Program-made: the position numbers and the translations under genes
The notes under the pieces: model-generated
What the model was told of the DNA's origin: nothing
Database searches by the model: none
What the model saw: only the letters and a program-made list of their open reading frames with translations
Shown here: piece after piece, positions 1 to 12,700 of the stretch
Position numbering within the stretch: position 1 is the first letter of the stretch
Layout: each line of letters opens with the position of its first letter
DNA from: Gymnogyps californianus
Lineage: Eukaryota > Chordata > Aves > Accipitriformes > Cathartidae
NCBI RefSeq assembly: GCF_018139145.2
Contig: NC_059471.1
Location: 83,970,520 to 84,034,519 of the forward strand
Direction: 5' to 3'
DNA: 64,000 bases

Positions 1-796
1 TTGCAACAATTTGTTGCATCAGACATCTTTCAATAAATCAAAGGAGAATTTTCTTGCTTAGATCAGTTGTCTTCTTTTGTTGAGGTGTTGGTTGTTTAGT
101 TCCACAGTTTTTATAAGCAGCCCTGTATCCAGCAGAAACAACAGCTTGTAAAGCAATTTGCTGGCATTGCCCTCTCTCTTTCAGCGGGTCTCTGTGGGCA
201 GAGACTCCCAGAGATGCAACTGATGGAGAGGGAATTACTGCCCTCCCACGTCTCTCCAACCCCTCAGTGTGCCTGCTGGATGCTGGCAGACACCCCTTGG
301 ACTTCTGACCATACAGGGATCTCCACACGCTCACTTCCAGTAAAGGGTTCCTGTTGTGTAGGCACACACAAGGGCACCCAGATTGTTACACGTGCCTCTT
401 GCTGAGGAGACAGGAGAAACAAACTGATGCAAATCAGTAAAAAAAACAAACTAAAGACGGTGACCATCTTAATTTACATCTTTTCCTACTTTGTGAAATG
501 TTCGGCTCCTTTTCACTGACCCTCAAGTGAGTAGAAAAAGAATTGCAAGAGTCCAACTCTCCCTTAAAACATAAGCAAAAAACAAGATTTGCACAGTATT
601 TGCATTTTAGTCTTATCTTTACTGTAGGTCTATTTGAAGGAATTACTCCATATGCTACCCACCTGTAGGCAGGATTGCAAACAATTCAGTTTTTTGCAAT
701 TCAAGTTCAGTCCAAAATTCCATAGTATCAGACAATCCACAAAATTAGTGTTATCATTTAAAAAATGAATGAAAATCAAAAAAAGAGTATAAAACA

Positions 797-802
797 TTTA
801 TT
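797..802 (-). terminator. Candidate polyadenylation signal AATAAA
   Basis: The plus strand reads tttatt, giving AATAAA on the minus strand, 2.9 kb below the ASB9 stop. It could be the distal end of the ASB9 3'UTR or of the unidentified frame at 1.8-2.2 kb. The surrounding 700-1090 is AT-rich. Confidence 0.3.
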
Positions 803-1996
803 TTTGAGCAAATGTCCTATACAATTGTGTCTTGATGACCATTAAACTGCTAACAAAATAATAGCAAAGAATCTGATAAAATATATTCCTGACAATCTTT
901 CAAGTCCTGCATTACATTTGGAATGGTTTCAAATATAGAAAAAGGTCCAAACCTCACCTATAAGGAGCTTAATCAGTTTGCATCTTTTACAACTTTTACA
1001 GTTTATAACTGGCTAAGTGTTGATGCAAAAAGCTGTAATTCGCCAGTGTTGATCAAAATTTATATTAAAATAAATAAGCAAACATACTGAGATGATACAA
1101 GCTGAGCATACAGAATTCATCCTAATTACACTTGATCAGAGGGATTCAAGTAAACAGAGTCACATTATGAAATTTCCAGAAGAAAAGCAATCTAGAAGCA
1201 ACACTCTCAGGACCTTCTCAGAGCAATTTTCTCCTGGTATTAGCATTACTCCTATAAACCCATGGGCTGAAGTTACAAAATAAGGTTAAAGGTAGTGACA
1301 AAACTAGTACATAAAAAAATGGTTCTTCATCATCTAAAATATAATAAGCTGGAGCTTCAGCTTTCAGATGTGTCACCAAAGCAAGGATTCTTCACACTTT
1401 AATCTTCAAAAGTTAAGCACTAGGTTCGTTGTCTGTTCCCTGCCTGTTCAATGCAGATTCCGCTTAACCAAGATACTCATTTTAGAAGGATCCACCTTTC
1501 CCATCCAAGATGCCTGCTTTTATTCAGCCTCTGAAGACAGGTGTCTATTTTTCTTCCCCAGCAGGAGGGAAAGAATATAGAAGGCCATCTTAAACCAGCT
1601 AGTGAATTTTTACATGACTCGAATTATGTGTGATGAATTGGGTCGGATAAGTGAAGATTTCTGTGTCGCTATCACAAGGGGAGTTGCAGACCTAATTGTG
1701 TTTGTCATTTTGTCCAGTTAGGGTACAATTTAGTGTTCCACAAAACCAACAGAACTGCTCTTGCTGTGTTTGGTCAGCACAAATGAATCAAACCATCATA
1801 CTGCATACCTATAGCCAGCAGTCATGTTGTCCAGCCAAGGATTTGAATTGTAATTTACATCAAATATGAGCATCCAGGTAGCGTTTGATCTGTCCTCTTT
1901 AACTTCTATGCGAAAGGAAGACTTGCACTGCACACACTGGCACACTAGTAAACATCGAAATAAGTTTGTGTATTTGAAGGCTGCCAGTCTCTCCCC

Positions 1997-2227
1997 TTAC
2001 GAGATGAGGACTCCGTATATCTCATTGCTGGCACTAACGATGTCGTCACAGTTTTCGCACACCAAGCTCACTCTTGCAGGAGTCTCCACAACAAAGTGAA
2101 AAAGAAAAGGATCTCCAAAAGCGCCAAAGTGCATGGCCTGCCCCTCCAACGCAGGGACGACGTGGCGGTAGCCCCTCAGGGGAGGCGGTGGGTGCGCTGC
2201 TGCTCCCAGGTGATGCAGGCGCACCAT
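1997..2227 (-). other. Unidentified cysteine-rich reading frame, interrupted
   Basis: The minus-strand frame opens at ATG 2227 and reads 76 codons to a TAA at 1999-1997. It contains HFGAFGDPFLFHFVVETPAR and VCENCDDIVSASNEIYGVL. The same frame stays open for about 70 more codons after the single stop, with CLLVCQCVQCKSSFRIEVK, giving a CxxC ... CxCxxC spacing like a zinc-binding fold. The stop overlaps a consensus-like donor (TC|GTAAGG). I do not recognise the family. It may be a real exon, a decayed gene, or chance coding-like sequence in the ASB9 3'UTR. Confidence 0.25.
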
Positions 2228-3424
2228 GGTTCAGAGCTGGAGAGGGGACAGGGTGGCCGGCAGAAGAGCCGGAGCTTCAGCATCCTCCCTCCCACGTCTA
2301 TCAAGCAGCCGATATTCCCAGGGGAGCTCCTGGGAGAGTACAGAGTGGTCGTAACCACGCTTTGGTTTGTGGCAGCAGGACATGTTTCTGGGAGGGAAAG
2401 ACAAACACCCAGTGTTAAAGTTTAGCTGGAGGAAATATTTGTTCTTATGACCTCAGTGGAATAAGAACCACATATGTGATGTTTGTTTGAGAGACACATA
2501 CACTGAGCCAGCAGCTTAGCAACCGAGCGGGGGGCAGAAATTATCCATTATCTTTTTTAATTTGGAATGGACTTTAATTTCAGTATTTTCAGTGTTTGTT
2601 TTATGACCACACATTAGAGATGTTATTATTACCACTCCCATGGAAAATGCTATGAATGAAGTAGCACCTCTCCAAGAAAAAAATCTCACTCTTAAGATGA
2701 TCTCTTTTCTTGGGTGGGGAAAGGGGATAGAAGCTGTTGTTTTTCTGATGCATGCTGAGAAATGCTTAGGAAATATCACCTAATTTTCAGGGCAGAAAGG
2801 GGGAGCACTCAATGCCTGCAACTGATAGCCTGTTAGCCCGTGTCCTTGAAAAATAGTATGCTACAAGGAGAAAATGTGTAGTTCCGAAGTGTGGCTCCCT
2901 TATGTCTCAAAGCATCAGGAATAAGCGATTTTAATGGATGATTAAAAACTTTCCCCCGCTATGATTGCACTGTAGGGAGCTGCCATCAGCAGTGACCTAC
3001 TTGCTGTCATGGCAGAAACACGTGTTTCAGATGCTGGCCTAAATGCAGATGATTGTTGGTTGGTGATCATCTATCTGCAGTGTGATATACTTAGAAAATA
3101 AATAACATCTGCCGGGGGGCCTCACTTGCTTTGCAAGTAGGTTCAGTTGGGTTCCCTTTCCTTATCCATACAGTGGTGTACAGCCCTCACAGATGACAGG
3201 CACATGAGCGCTGCTTACAGAGAAAGCGTAGCTATCCTTAGTATCCTTAATACATACATGAAGCACTGTTAGTGCTGGCCTGGGATATGCGTTTTCTTTG
3301 TAAAAGGGGCTGTCAACCACGAGCTCGCTGAAACTGTGCCAGAGAATCAGGGGATCTATTTTAAAACGCTATGCTCATTTTCTACGCTTTCTAGGGGGCT
3401 CTCAAGTCACATTTCCAAGCTTTA

Positions 3425-3445
3425 CCATGCAACCATGCAACCATG
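3425..3445. repeat. Short 8-mer tandem (CCATGCAA)
   Basis: CCATGCAA occurs twice in tandem followed by a partial CCATG copy. It is a simple short tandem with no known function, in the ASB9 3'-flank. Confidence 0.7.
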
Positions 3446-3658
3446 TTCCTTTCCAAATCACGGATTTGCTGGCAATGGTGGCAGTGAGGACTGAGTGAGT
3501 TGGTCAGTCTTGTGCTTCTGGGACCCAGGGCTTTTCTAGAGACCAACAACTATCATAAATTAACATTGCAGGCATTGGCAACAGTACTGATGAGAAAAGA
3601 GTCTTTCCTCAACAAACCTTGCTGTGTTATTAAAGGCACCATTTTGAACATGAAAGGC

Positions 3659-3783
3659 TTAAACGTGGAGAAGGAAATGTTTCAGCTCGTCCGGGAGGAG
3701 AAGTCCAGTTATTTTTTGATGCTGCTTGTGTCCAAAGCACCTCCTGATGCACAGGCGGCACAACTGCATCAAGGACAGCGGCC
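3659..3783 (-). CDS. ASB9: ASB9 coding exon 7 (SOCS box, stop)
   Basis: The acceptor TTTCTCCAG is followed by 125 bp to a TAA stop (3661-3659). The peptide PLSLMQLCRLCIRRCFGHK ends in LLLPDELKHFLLHV, a complete SOCS box with Elongin-C-binding BC box and a Cullin5-box-like LLLP. It has no upstream Met in frame, so a simple ORF search misses it. Exon length and phase equal ASB11 exon 7. Confidence 0.95.
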
Positions 3784-6700
3784 CTGGAGAAAGAGCCAGG
3801 AAAGAGGTTACACATGTGGCTTTATTGCCCCAAAATTGTAAAGCTGAAACAGCAGCTGTGCATCACCGCTCCCCCCATCTCCTGCAACCCACCTTGCACC
3901 AGGGGTGTGTGGACCCCAGAATGCTCAGCAGTGAAAAGCCAGACCTGCACCCACCAAAGGACATCAGCCTGCCTGCAATTCAATTCAAGCCTGGTCACTC
4001 TCTGTCATTACACAACTGCAATTAGCATTAGCAGCGTCAGTCTTTCCCTTTTAAGCTGCACGAGTGTGAAGTGGTTTGTGCTGTCTGAGAAGAAGAGATG
4101 ATCGATGCTTCCTTCAAAGTCCTTCCCCCCCTCACTCCCCCAGTGAGATCCAAGTTTGCAGCCCACTGCTTTCTTGAGACCTATTTCATAACAGTGACAA
4201 ACACATAGCAAAAGAAGTACTGTATAATCCTTTATTTAAACCTTCCAGGTTAACCGGTCCCATGCTGATAAATACAAGCCCTGCTGAAGAATCTGTGGTG
4301 CTTTTTTAAAATCTAAGTATAATGACATTTTACACTTATTTGGGTCACTTATCCTTTTCAGGAAGAGGAAGATCTTGTGTGATGTTTTAACTGTGGCCCC
4401 TGTCAACGTTCAGCCCCCCGGCATGTCATTTGCACCGCGATGTGCTGCACGCAGGGGCGACAGGCGTGGAGGGTGGGTTGGGGCTGTGGGAGGCCAGATA
4501 AGAAGGGGGGGGGCGGCAGCAGCGAGCACGGATGTAGGGGCTGGATGCTGGGAGTGGGGAGGAGATAAGAAGAGACACTGTAGAAAGTGAGAGGGAGGTA
4601 AGTGAGCTGGGAGGGGACAGTTTAGGTGCAACCTGGGGTGCCTGCCTGCTGAGCGGGTAAGATAGCAGTCACCAGAGAGCTGAAACGTTAGTGCTGGTGG
4701 AGGAGTGCAGTACAGTGGGAAGCAATGGGGGCTGCAGCAAAAAAGCAGTGAGGTGGCAACTTTAATCAGCCTTTGAGACTTCTCTTGTGCAGGATACCAT
4801 ATTTCCAGGAGCTTTGCAAGGCTGAAAACTGCTGCACTATTGGAAGGGCTGTGCAAAGGGCTGCGCAAAGGGCTGCACCCTTCTGCTAGGAGTCAGCAGA
4901 TGAGTTAGTTACGCTATGCTTGGGTACAAAACAAGGCAAGCCAATATGGGGCAAGTCAAACTGGCTATTGCAGTGTCACACTGCATGTGTGTTTGGCCAT
5001 TCTGATCCCACAGATAAATGACCTGCCTGTAAACATCTCATTATAAAAGTTTCCATTCATAAAAAAACCCCTTGAAACCTGAAGACTTATCAAAACACAA
5101 GCAGTGTCACTACACTGAAAAACATTTAGCAAGTGCAAGCATACTCTTCAAAAACACAGTGTATTTTTGGATCATTAACTAGTTCTCCCACCCACACACA
5201 GGACACTCCCTGCAATGCAAGCAGGGTGTGCGGTGGTCCGGCAGCATAGTGAAGTCCTGGGAAAGGAGACCACCACATGTACTGTACCTGCTCTGGGCTA
5301 GTCCTAGGGCAACTGGGTCGGCACACTCACCAACTCATCTCTGGGGGCAAAACACGCTCCCTCCAGCTTGCCCTGGCCATGGGCGTGGGGCTGCTGCCCC
5401 CCAGCATCTGCAGCATGGGGGGACAGGAGCCATGCATGGGAGTGGGGCAGGAGAGCAGCAGCTCAGCCGTGCCAGTGCTGAGGGGCCGTGGGGCTGGCGG
5501 GGTGGCTGATCCCTGCAGCACATTTCCAAACCTCTGTGTAAAACCAGAGGGGTAACGTTTGCACCAGTCTCCCGAGTTGCAACCGTTCAGCTGGCAAAAG
5601 AAGTTAGACATCAGCTGTCCATCAGGCATGACCCTACTCAGAGAAGGGCATGTTGGAGAACATCAGAAAAACACTATTCAGCAGCAAAATGCCCTTCAGG
5701 CATTTATCGTTTCTGATTTCGATTGGTGAATTTCACTTAGAAAAGTTCCTTACTGCCTGAGCTGTCAGCTCAGCCTGAGCAGCGTTTCTCAGGCCAGCTC
5801 CACAGGGTGTGCCTGAAATATTTTTCTATCTATATCTCAAATAAACAGGATACACGCGGTGCCACAAGAGTCTAACGCAGCAGGGATTGGAACTCAAAAA
5901 GATCACCGCTCTGTGCACCATAGATTAGGCTGGGAAACCAAATATCAGTTGCTCATACATAACATGCACAGCACAGTTGTTTTCATGCTATTATTTTCAT
6001 TTTACTATTTCAAGCAGGGCCTGATTCATCACTATGTTATTCCACTTTTGCCTTGGTGTAAATCTTTTCATGACAACAATCACATCAACATGTAACTGGT
6101 ATAACAAAGTCATGGACCACACCATCAGCAACTTGTTTAAAATGATGAAAATCCAGATTATTTAGTAATGTGTATAGTTTACTGACTGAAGGAGAACATC
6201 TAAAGAACACAAGTACACCAACGAGTAGACACTAGAGACCTTATTCTAATTTTCCTCAAGAATGGGAAGTAAAATGTCTCTCCATAATTAATTGAAGTAT
6301 TCATAAGCAATAAAATAAAATGACCTGGAACTATTTCATTTACAGGTATAAAATAAGCACTTCCTAAAGTTTAAGCTTACAGTTTGATACTGCTGGATTA
6401 TTCAGCACATAATGTTGGCCTTTAAAAAAAGCCTAGTGTATAAATGTATATACATATATATATATATATTCATTATATCATTCCTGTGCAATTTTCCTTA
6501 ATCCCCACAAAAAACCTCACATAGTGTCTTTCATTTTAAAGGTACTTTTGCACCTACATAAAAACTTGGCCCAACAATAAAAGTAAAGGGCAAAGAACTA
6601 GAAGATGAGTCTTTCAATATTTTTTTTTCAGTATCACATGCATTAAAAATATTCTGGTCGCAATTTTGCCCTTATGCTGAGACCAGTATCTGGCATGCAC

Positions 6701-9700
6701 CTGACTGTCAGCATACTGTATAACCAAAGATCCCAGTCCTAGCGCTCACTAGCTAGCCTCAACTCCCATCAGAGATGATTTGCTGCCTGCATTTGTCGGC
6801 ACGCTCCAGATAACACTCCTGGGTCTACTCCCACCTCAGACACAAGGGAACTGAGAGACTCCCACTGACTTCAGTGCTTTAGGTAATCAGAAAAAGCTAC
6901 CATTAATTTCTAAGGAGTGTTTTGCTTGTTTTTTCACCCTGAACTCTATTTTGCATTATAGTGCAAGCTCCATATGATTGCTCCCTGATGCAGTAGATTC
7001 ACAACCCAGAGGTCGAAAGATGGGTTATTGTTGTTACTGTTATCACTGTTAGTGTGCCACTACATTCTGACACTAGAAAACATGGTGTCAATATGTCAGC
7101 AAATGGAGGTAAGCTTAGTTATTCTCAGTTTTATAGTGCTAGTAGTATGGAACAGCATAGCCTTTTGCAGCAGTTTGTGTGTTTTTGCCCTAATGAATCC
7201 TGAGTGAACAAATAAAACAAGTGCTAAGGGGCACCTTCTTTCTGCAGGAACAGTCGGCCCACAGGACTGCCGGGTGGGACCAGCTCCATCGGCCTCTTGC
7301 TTTCAGTGTTCTTCACCCAAATGTCCGCTCCAAAGTCAATCAGCAGTGTCACCAGCTCCGCACTGCAATTCCTGGCGGCCACGTGCAGAGGGGAGTCCAG
7401 GCCCTTGCCGCTGTTCACATTTGCTCCTGAACACCAAGAGATGACAAAGAATGATGACAAAGAATAATGACTATACAGTAGCCTATTTCCATTTCCTGCA
7501 CTAGCTGCTATTTCTCTGAATAATCCGTAAATGCTCTAGCATCCACCCAGAGGTGGATTTCCTTATGCTGGGGCTTGGTACTACAATTTGCACATGCACA
7601 ACTCACACTGGTTGAGGAGGAGTCGGGTTGTGATTAAGAAAATGATCCCAAAGAAATGGTGCATGAGGTGCACAGCCCAGCCCATGGATATCTTGAAGCA
7701 GGACAAAGACATAGTTCCACCTATGGCCCACCTTTGCTCCCCAGCCCAGTGCCCCATTCCCTTAAAATACATGCAGGGTTTCAGCCTGCTCTGTACCGGA
7801 GGCTTAAGGCTTTGGCATTTCCAAACGCCAAAGTATCTGTTGGGAAAAAATGGGAGGATGGAAATGTTCTAGAGGCCCTTGGTAGAGGAGGATATAAGCA
7901 AGCACCCCTGACGAGTGTTCCCCCATCCGTTATCCTAGGCTAATGGCTCCTAAAACACCCTAAGAAGGGTGAGCTGCAGAACTAATTCAAAATTATTTAT
8001 AGTGTTTTTATAGTACACATTGTCATATATAGAAGGCAGCAAAAAACAAAATGGCAGAAAACAGAAAATAATACCCAAACGTTTAATATTTAGATTAATA
8101 TGTATTTGACTTCTTCCAAAAAAAGATCATTGTGCTAAACAATGACCTACCTAAAAGGTGATCTACGTGATGTTTGCTTGTTTTTTCCAAAGCAGCTTTG
8201 TTGGTCCATTGTTTTTGTACTAGCTATGTTGCTACTTTAGGTTATATGGCCCCTTTGGTTAGAAGAGTTGCACTACTGTAGATAACAAGAAATGGTCTTG
8301 TATAATTATCCAAGTGCTTAGACTTACAGCTAGGTTTGTTTGATGCAAAATATATAGTGCTGAACATTTTTCTCTGTTGGAAATGTTTCAAATTTTTTAT
8401 GAACTCAGTGGGGATTAAAACATGTTTGCAGAAATACTATGTAAAAATGATTGAGTCAATTTTTGGGGGTAAAGAAGGAGGAAAAGAAAAAAAGAAAATT
8501 TTTTCCTGCCAACTTCAAATAACTGCAGCATCACACACAGAGACACTGGAAAGAATGGTATTTGTTCCAGGCACCACCAGCCATGTGAAATCCAGGATCA
8601 CCCATCGTTTTGTTGGGAGCTGTAAAGCTGAGTTCCTGGGTCAAGAAGACCCTGGTTACCCTGCTGCCTCATTTAACCCAGGGCTGCCATTAAGAGCGAA
8701 ACATCTCCAGGTCCCAGAGCAGGAGCTCCTCTAAATCTTTGATGCCAAGAGAATCCAAAGCTGGATGTTGCAGGAAACGAAAGTACACCATCCTTTATTT
8801 TTCTTTTTACCTGACTCAAGCAGCTTCTTGGCACAGTTCACTTGCTGGTTCTCACAAGCTACATAAAGCGGAGTACCCAGATGCTTGATGTTGTGATCTA
8901 TATTTACCCCATGGGACGCGAGGAATTCGACACATTGCACGTGACCTTAAAAGGGATAAAGGAAGAGTCAACTCACAGAGATCAGGCATTTTTTCAGCAA
9001 ATTCTCTATTGCAGTGGTGTAATTTGGCAAAGATTCAATGTTTTGTCAAGAGATGGTAGTGTAATACTTTCCTCCACTCCAGTGTGTCCAACCTGGAAAA
9101 CAGGAGCTCCAAAGCCACGGTTAGTAAAACAGACTAAAACCCTCGCATTTTATCATCTGACTCATTTCAGATGTCTACCGAAGATGAGACGAATCACGCT
9201 GTGTTTCTCTCCACTGCTTTTGAAGGTAGCCAGATGACTCCCTCAGATGTCCACATTGTAGGCGGCTGACTTGGACAATGCATCCCCTTCCAGGTGTCAC
9301 CACATGAACTCAGAGGCCCCAAGAGCCGAGCTGAGCTGAGCTGCCCTCGGTGAGCACCAGGGGCGGGAGGAACTGCACCACTCGTGATGAGACCAGCTAG
9401 GAAGGTATTTCACATGACACAAATCAAGAAAATTATCTTCTTTTTCTCTCTCTTCCACTTCAACACGCTGCTAGTAACATGGAAAGGAGTGCTGATGCCT
9501 GTGGGGTTACCTCTCTTAGCAGCTTCATGGATGGGGGATGCCAAGTCACAGAGGAGGTGTAGGCTGGCTCCATGCTGCAGCAATAAATTCAAGCAAGCCA
9601 CACTGCCGCTGACACAAGCGCTGAACAATGGAGTGTGCCAGTCGACAGTAACTCCATTCACCTGGGGGAAAAATAACACAATCAGGCTTTTTTTTGGTCT

Positions 9701-12700
9701 TCTCAGTATTTCAAAATTGATGAGAATTATCCAGTTTTTCAACAGAAAATAGGGTTCTCAATACTTTTTATTTATTTCCTCGCAAAAACTGCCTACTGCT
9801 TCTGAAGATTACAACTTTTTATTAAAAAGATCATTAAAAAAATATTTTTAAAAATTGCAGCTGAGTCTCTCCTCCTGCAAAAGAATGTTTAACCAGTGCT
9901 GCTCCAGGGTCTCTCAGGAGTTACCAAGTTACCAAGTTAAATGTGTGCCCATTTCTCAGTTATCTCAGCTGAAACACACCTGCCTGTACCCCTCTCCTGA
10001 AACAGTCCATTTTTAGCTGAAAATGTGCAGCCCTCCCCTTTTTTAAAAATTTTAAACTAAAAGGTAATGTATGTATAATGAGTTAATTTTCTTATTCACT
10101 ATAATTTTGACATTAGATTGAAAAGTAGAGGCCATGAGACACACTCATTTCACCATTTTACTTGCATGTTTTTTCCATTTTCTTCCCGTTTTATCGTCAG
10201 TTGATCCTAACAGTCTGACACCTCTACTTAAAACTCTGCATACTGACACCAATGAGATTAGTGTGCGCAGAAAATAAAATACACCCTTAACTGTTGCAGA
10301 ATTATAAACACTTTGCAAGAGGAACTTCCCCTTATTTTTTCAGTAAATGATGAGAACATTGCACTTTCATCAAAAGAACAATACTAACTGCTGTTTATAT
10401 CTGTGCTTTTTGGATTGCTTTATTAAGAAGTGCATTTTATAACATATGTATGTACCTTAAGCAGAGCTAAGTACAGAGTTAAATCACAGTGATACGCTGA
10501 CGTGAAATAGTACATCACCTAGCATTAAAATGTGATAATACAACATACTAACACTAGAGACAATGGTCTGTCCATCGTGTACCCACCTGAGCACCATGTT
10601 TTAATAGGACACTGGCACAAGCAGCATGACCCCCTAGGCAGGCTTCATGGAGAGGAGACACCTGGTCTGCTGTAACAAGATTAACATCACTCCCCTGATG
10701 AAATAATGGAAAATATAATTACAACCAACTACCAAAACCCCCATACAAACAAAAACCCCTCCTTTCTATCTTTAAAGCTTTATGTAATCAGACCTTCCTC
10801 AACTGCCTGGAGTTACTCATCTCAATAGGTAAGCAGAGAAAGAGGCTGTGATACTTTGGCTGGAGTGGATACTGGCACAGTGTACCAGAGGTCATGCCTT
10901 CTACACGCTGCTAATCGGTGCAGAAAGCTGTAGGCAGCGGAAGGTCCAATGGGACAATACAGACATCCTTTTAGGAACTCAGCATGATTTTATTTCTATG
11001 AATAGCAAAATCTGAAATAAAAAAAAAAAGATGAAAAATTGCTACTAGAGTTCTTGGCAGGGTCATGACTGCTGCCTTTTTACATCACTGCTCAAGCCTT
11101 CTGACCTCCTGCCCACTGAGTCGGCGGTTGTTTGACTGGATCGAATCCTGAAATATTTTTGAGGTGTTTTCTGCTCTTTGCAGCAAGGCACACTCTGAAG
11201 GAAAGCCAGCCCCTGCATTAGAAACCATTGGTTTGATTCTACAGGATCTTTTTTCCTAGCAATCTTGGTGCTCCAGAAGGTTAAGCTGGAAGAGTCTCCA
11301 ATACTCCTTCCCTTTCCGACAACTCCTCCACAGGCTAAATCCAAGAATTTCAAAGAAGTTGAGCAGTGAGGTTCAGAAATCGCTTCTCCCTAGCCCTGCC
11401 CTTCTGCAGGGGGAGCAGGGGCCCCGCATACCCTCAGGCACTTCAGAAACAGATGTGTGGGTGGCTGAATTGAAGCCTCAACCAGAGTGTTGCCTGGGTC
11501 CAGAGCTGCCCCCCACCCGGGACACCAAATGCTGCTTGCAGACGCAGGAGCTGCAGGAGGAATCCCCCAGCTGCCCGGAGATCCCGTCGACCGGGGTCCC
11601 ATTACCTGCACCAGAATTAAAGTATGACCCAGGATATTTCGATATGTCATCAGCTGAGTGCACAGAGCTTGCGCTAGGCAAGGAACCACTTGTAGAAAAA
11701 AAACATCTGCTACACGCGGACTTCACTGCATTCTGGACAACGTGATTTTCTCACCCTGGGGGTTTCACAGTAAAGCACAGTCTGCATTCAACCACTGAAC
11801 AAACCCAGCAGCAATCATATCAACGCAGCAGAGGGTTACCTGTTTGATGAGTTTCTTCAGAGTAAGCAGACGCCCATGGATAGAGGCATCGTGTAAAGGA
11901 GACCAGTCTGAAACAAAGTCTGTATAAAGAGAGAGGAAAAAGGCTAACAACTCCGTGGACTGTTTCATCAGCGTACTTTACTTCAACTCTGTGACCCCAG
12001 CAAATGTCTCTTCTTCTGCTTTATTACTTGAGCTGCCAAGCTTTCCTTGGAGCAGCTGCCAGGAGGGAGTGAGACAAGAGGACGGCTTCTCTCTGGGTGT
12101 GTTTTTAACTCATCCCGTGTTGGTGCTGAGCAGCTGCACTCCCCTTCAGAAGATGAGAGGGATTTGCAGAACATCACCTTGCTCTGACTGAGCTTGTCCC
12201 TCGCTTTGAATTATTTCCAGTGCCTTTGTTTTCACAAGATCATTACACTTTACCAATTAGCTGAAAAGGACTACATTTTGAAGAGGGTATGGCTGCTCAG
12301 TCATTTACCCCTGCTCGGAGCTGGGCTAGAGTCAACAATACCTAACAAGAGAAGGTACCAAAGTACAAGGAGATAAATTGTGTTACCTGACGGTTTTGCC
12401 TTTCAGTTTTCAGTGTTTGGTGTTAGCCTGTGCAGCGGTGTGTTTTAAGTAATAGCTGTATTCTCTGCATTGCCAAAACCACAAAGTGAGTACGGCACAT
12501 ATATACAGTACAAATATTAATAGAAGAGAATCTTCAGTATTACAGATTTTATGGCTCAGAGCCAGCTGACAACAATAATCCCTCTGGGAGACATTTACCT
12601 CCTTCAGCATTCATTGCCTCAAACCCCAGTGTCTGGTCTATGTCAATGGCCCAGGTTCCCCCCGGGAAGGAAGAGAAGCATTTCCAGAGGGCATTTCACT

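Larger units (their letters stand above)
1..3658. other. Region downstream of ASB9 (probable 3'UTR plus intergenic)
   Basis: I recognise no complete gene here. The part nearest ASB9 should be its 3'UTR on the minus strand. Candidate minus-strand polyadenylation hexamers occur at 2930-2935 (ATTAAA), 1518-1523 and 797-802 (AATAAA). A cysteine-rich open stretch at 1997-2227 is listed separately. A plus-strand AATAAA at 34-39 could end a gene entering from the left. MOSPD2 would be expected there in the mammalian order, but nothing in the sequence shows it. Confidence 0.4.
3784..7234 (-). other. ASB9 intron 6
   Basis: The 3.45 kb intron separates the ankyrin region from the SOCS exon. It contains a G9 run near 4505-4514, a 12-mer tandem at 4844-4879 and an AT dinucleotide tract near 6446-6469. 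I see no other gene in it on either strand. Confidence 0.8.

Noticed and set aside
3659..7235. ASB9 lacking a SOCS box altogether
   Set aside because: The last exon has no in-frame Met and at first seemed missing. Reading the minus strand at 3783-3659 shows a full SOCS box after a good acceptor with the exact ASB11 exon length.
11359..11745. 128-codon plus-strand frame in ASB9 intron 1
   Set aside because: Pro/Glu-rich with no domain, antisense inside an intron, and minus-strand frames of similar length overlap it.
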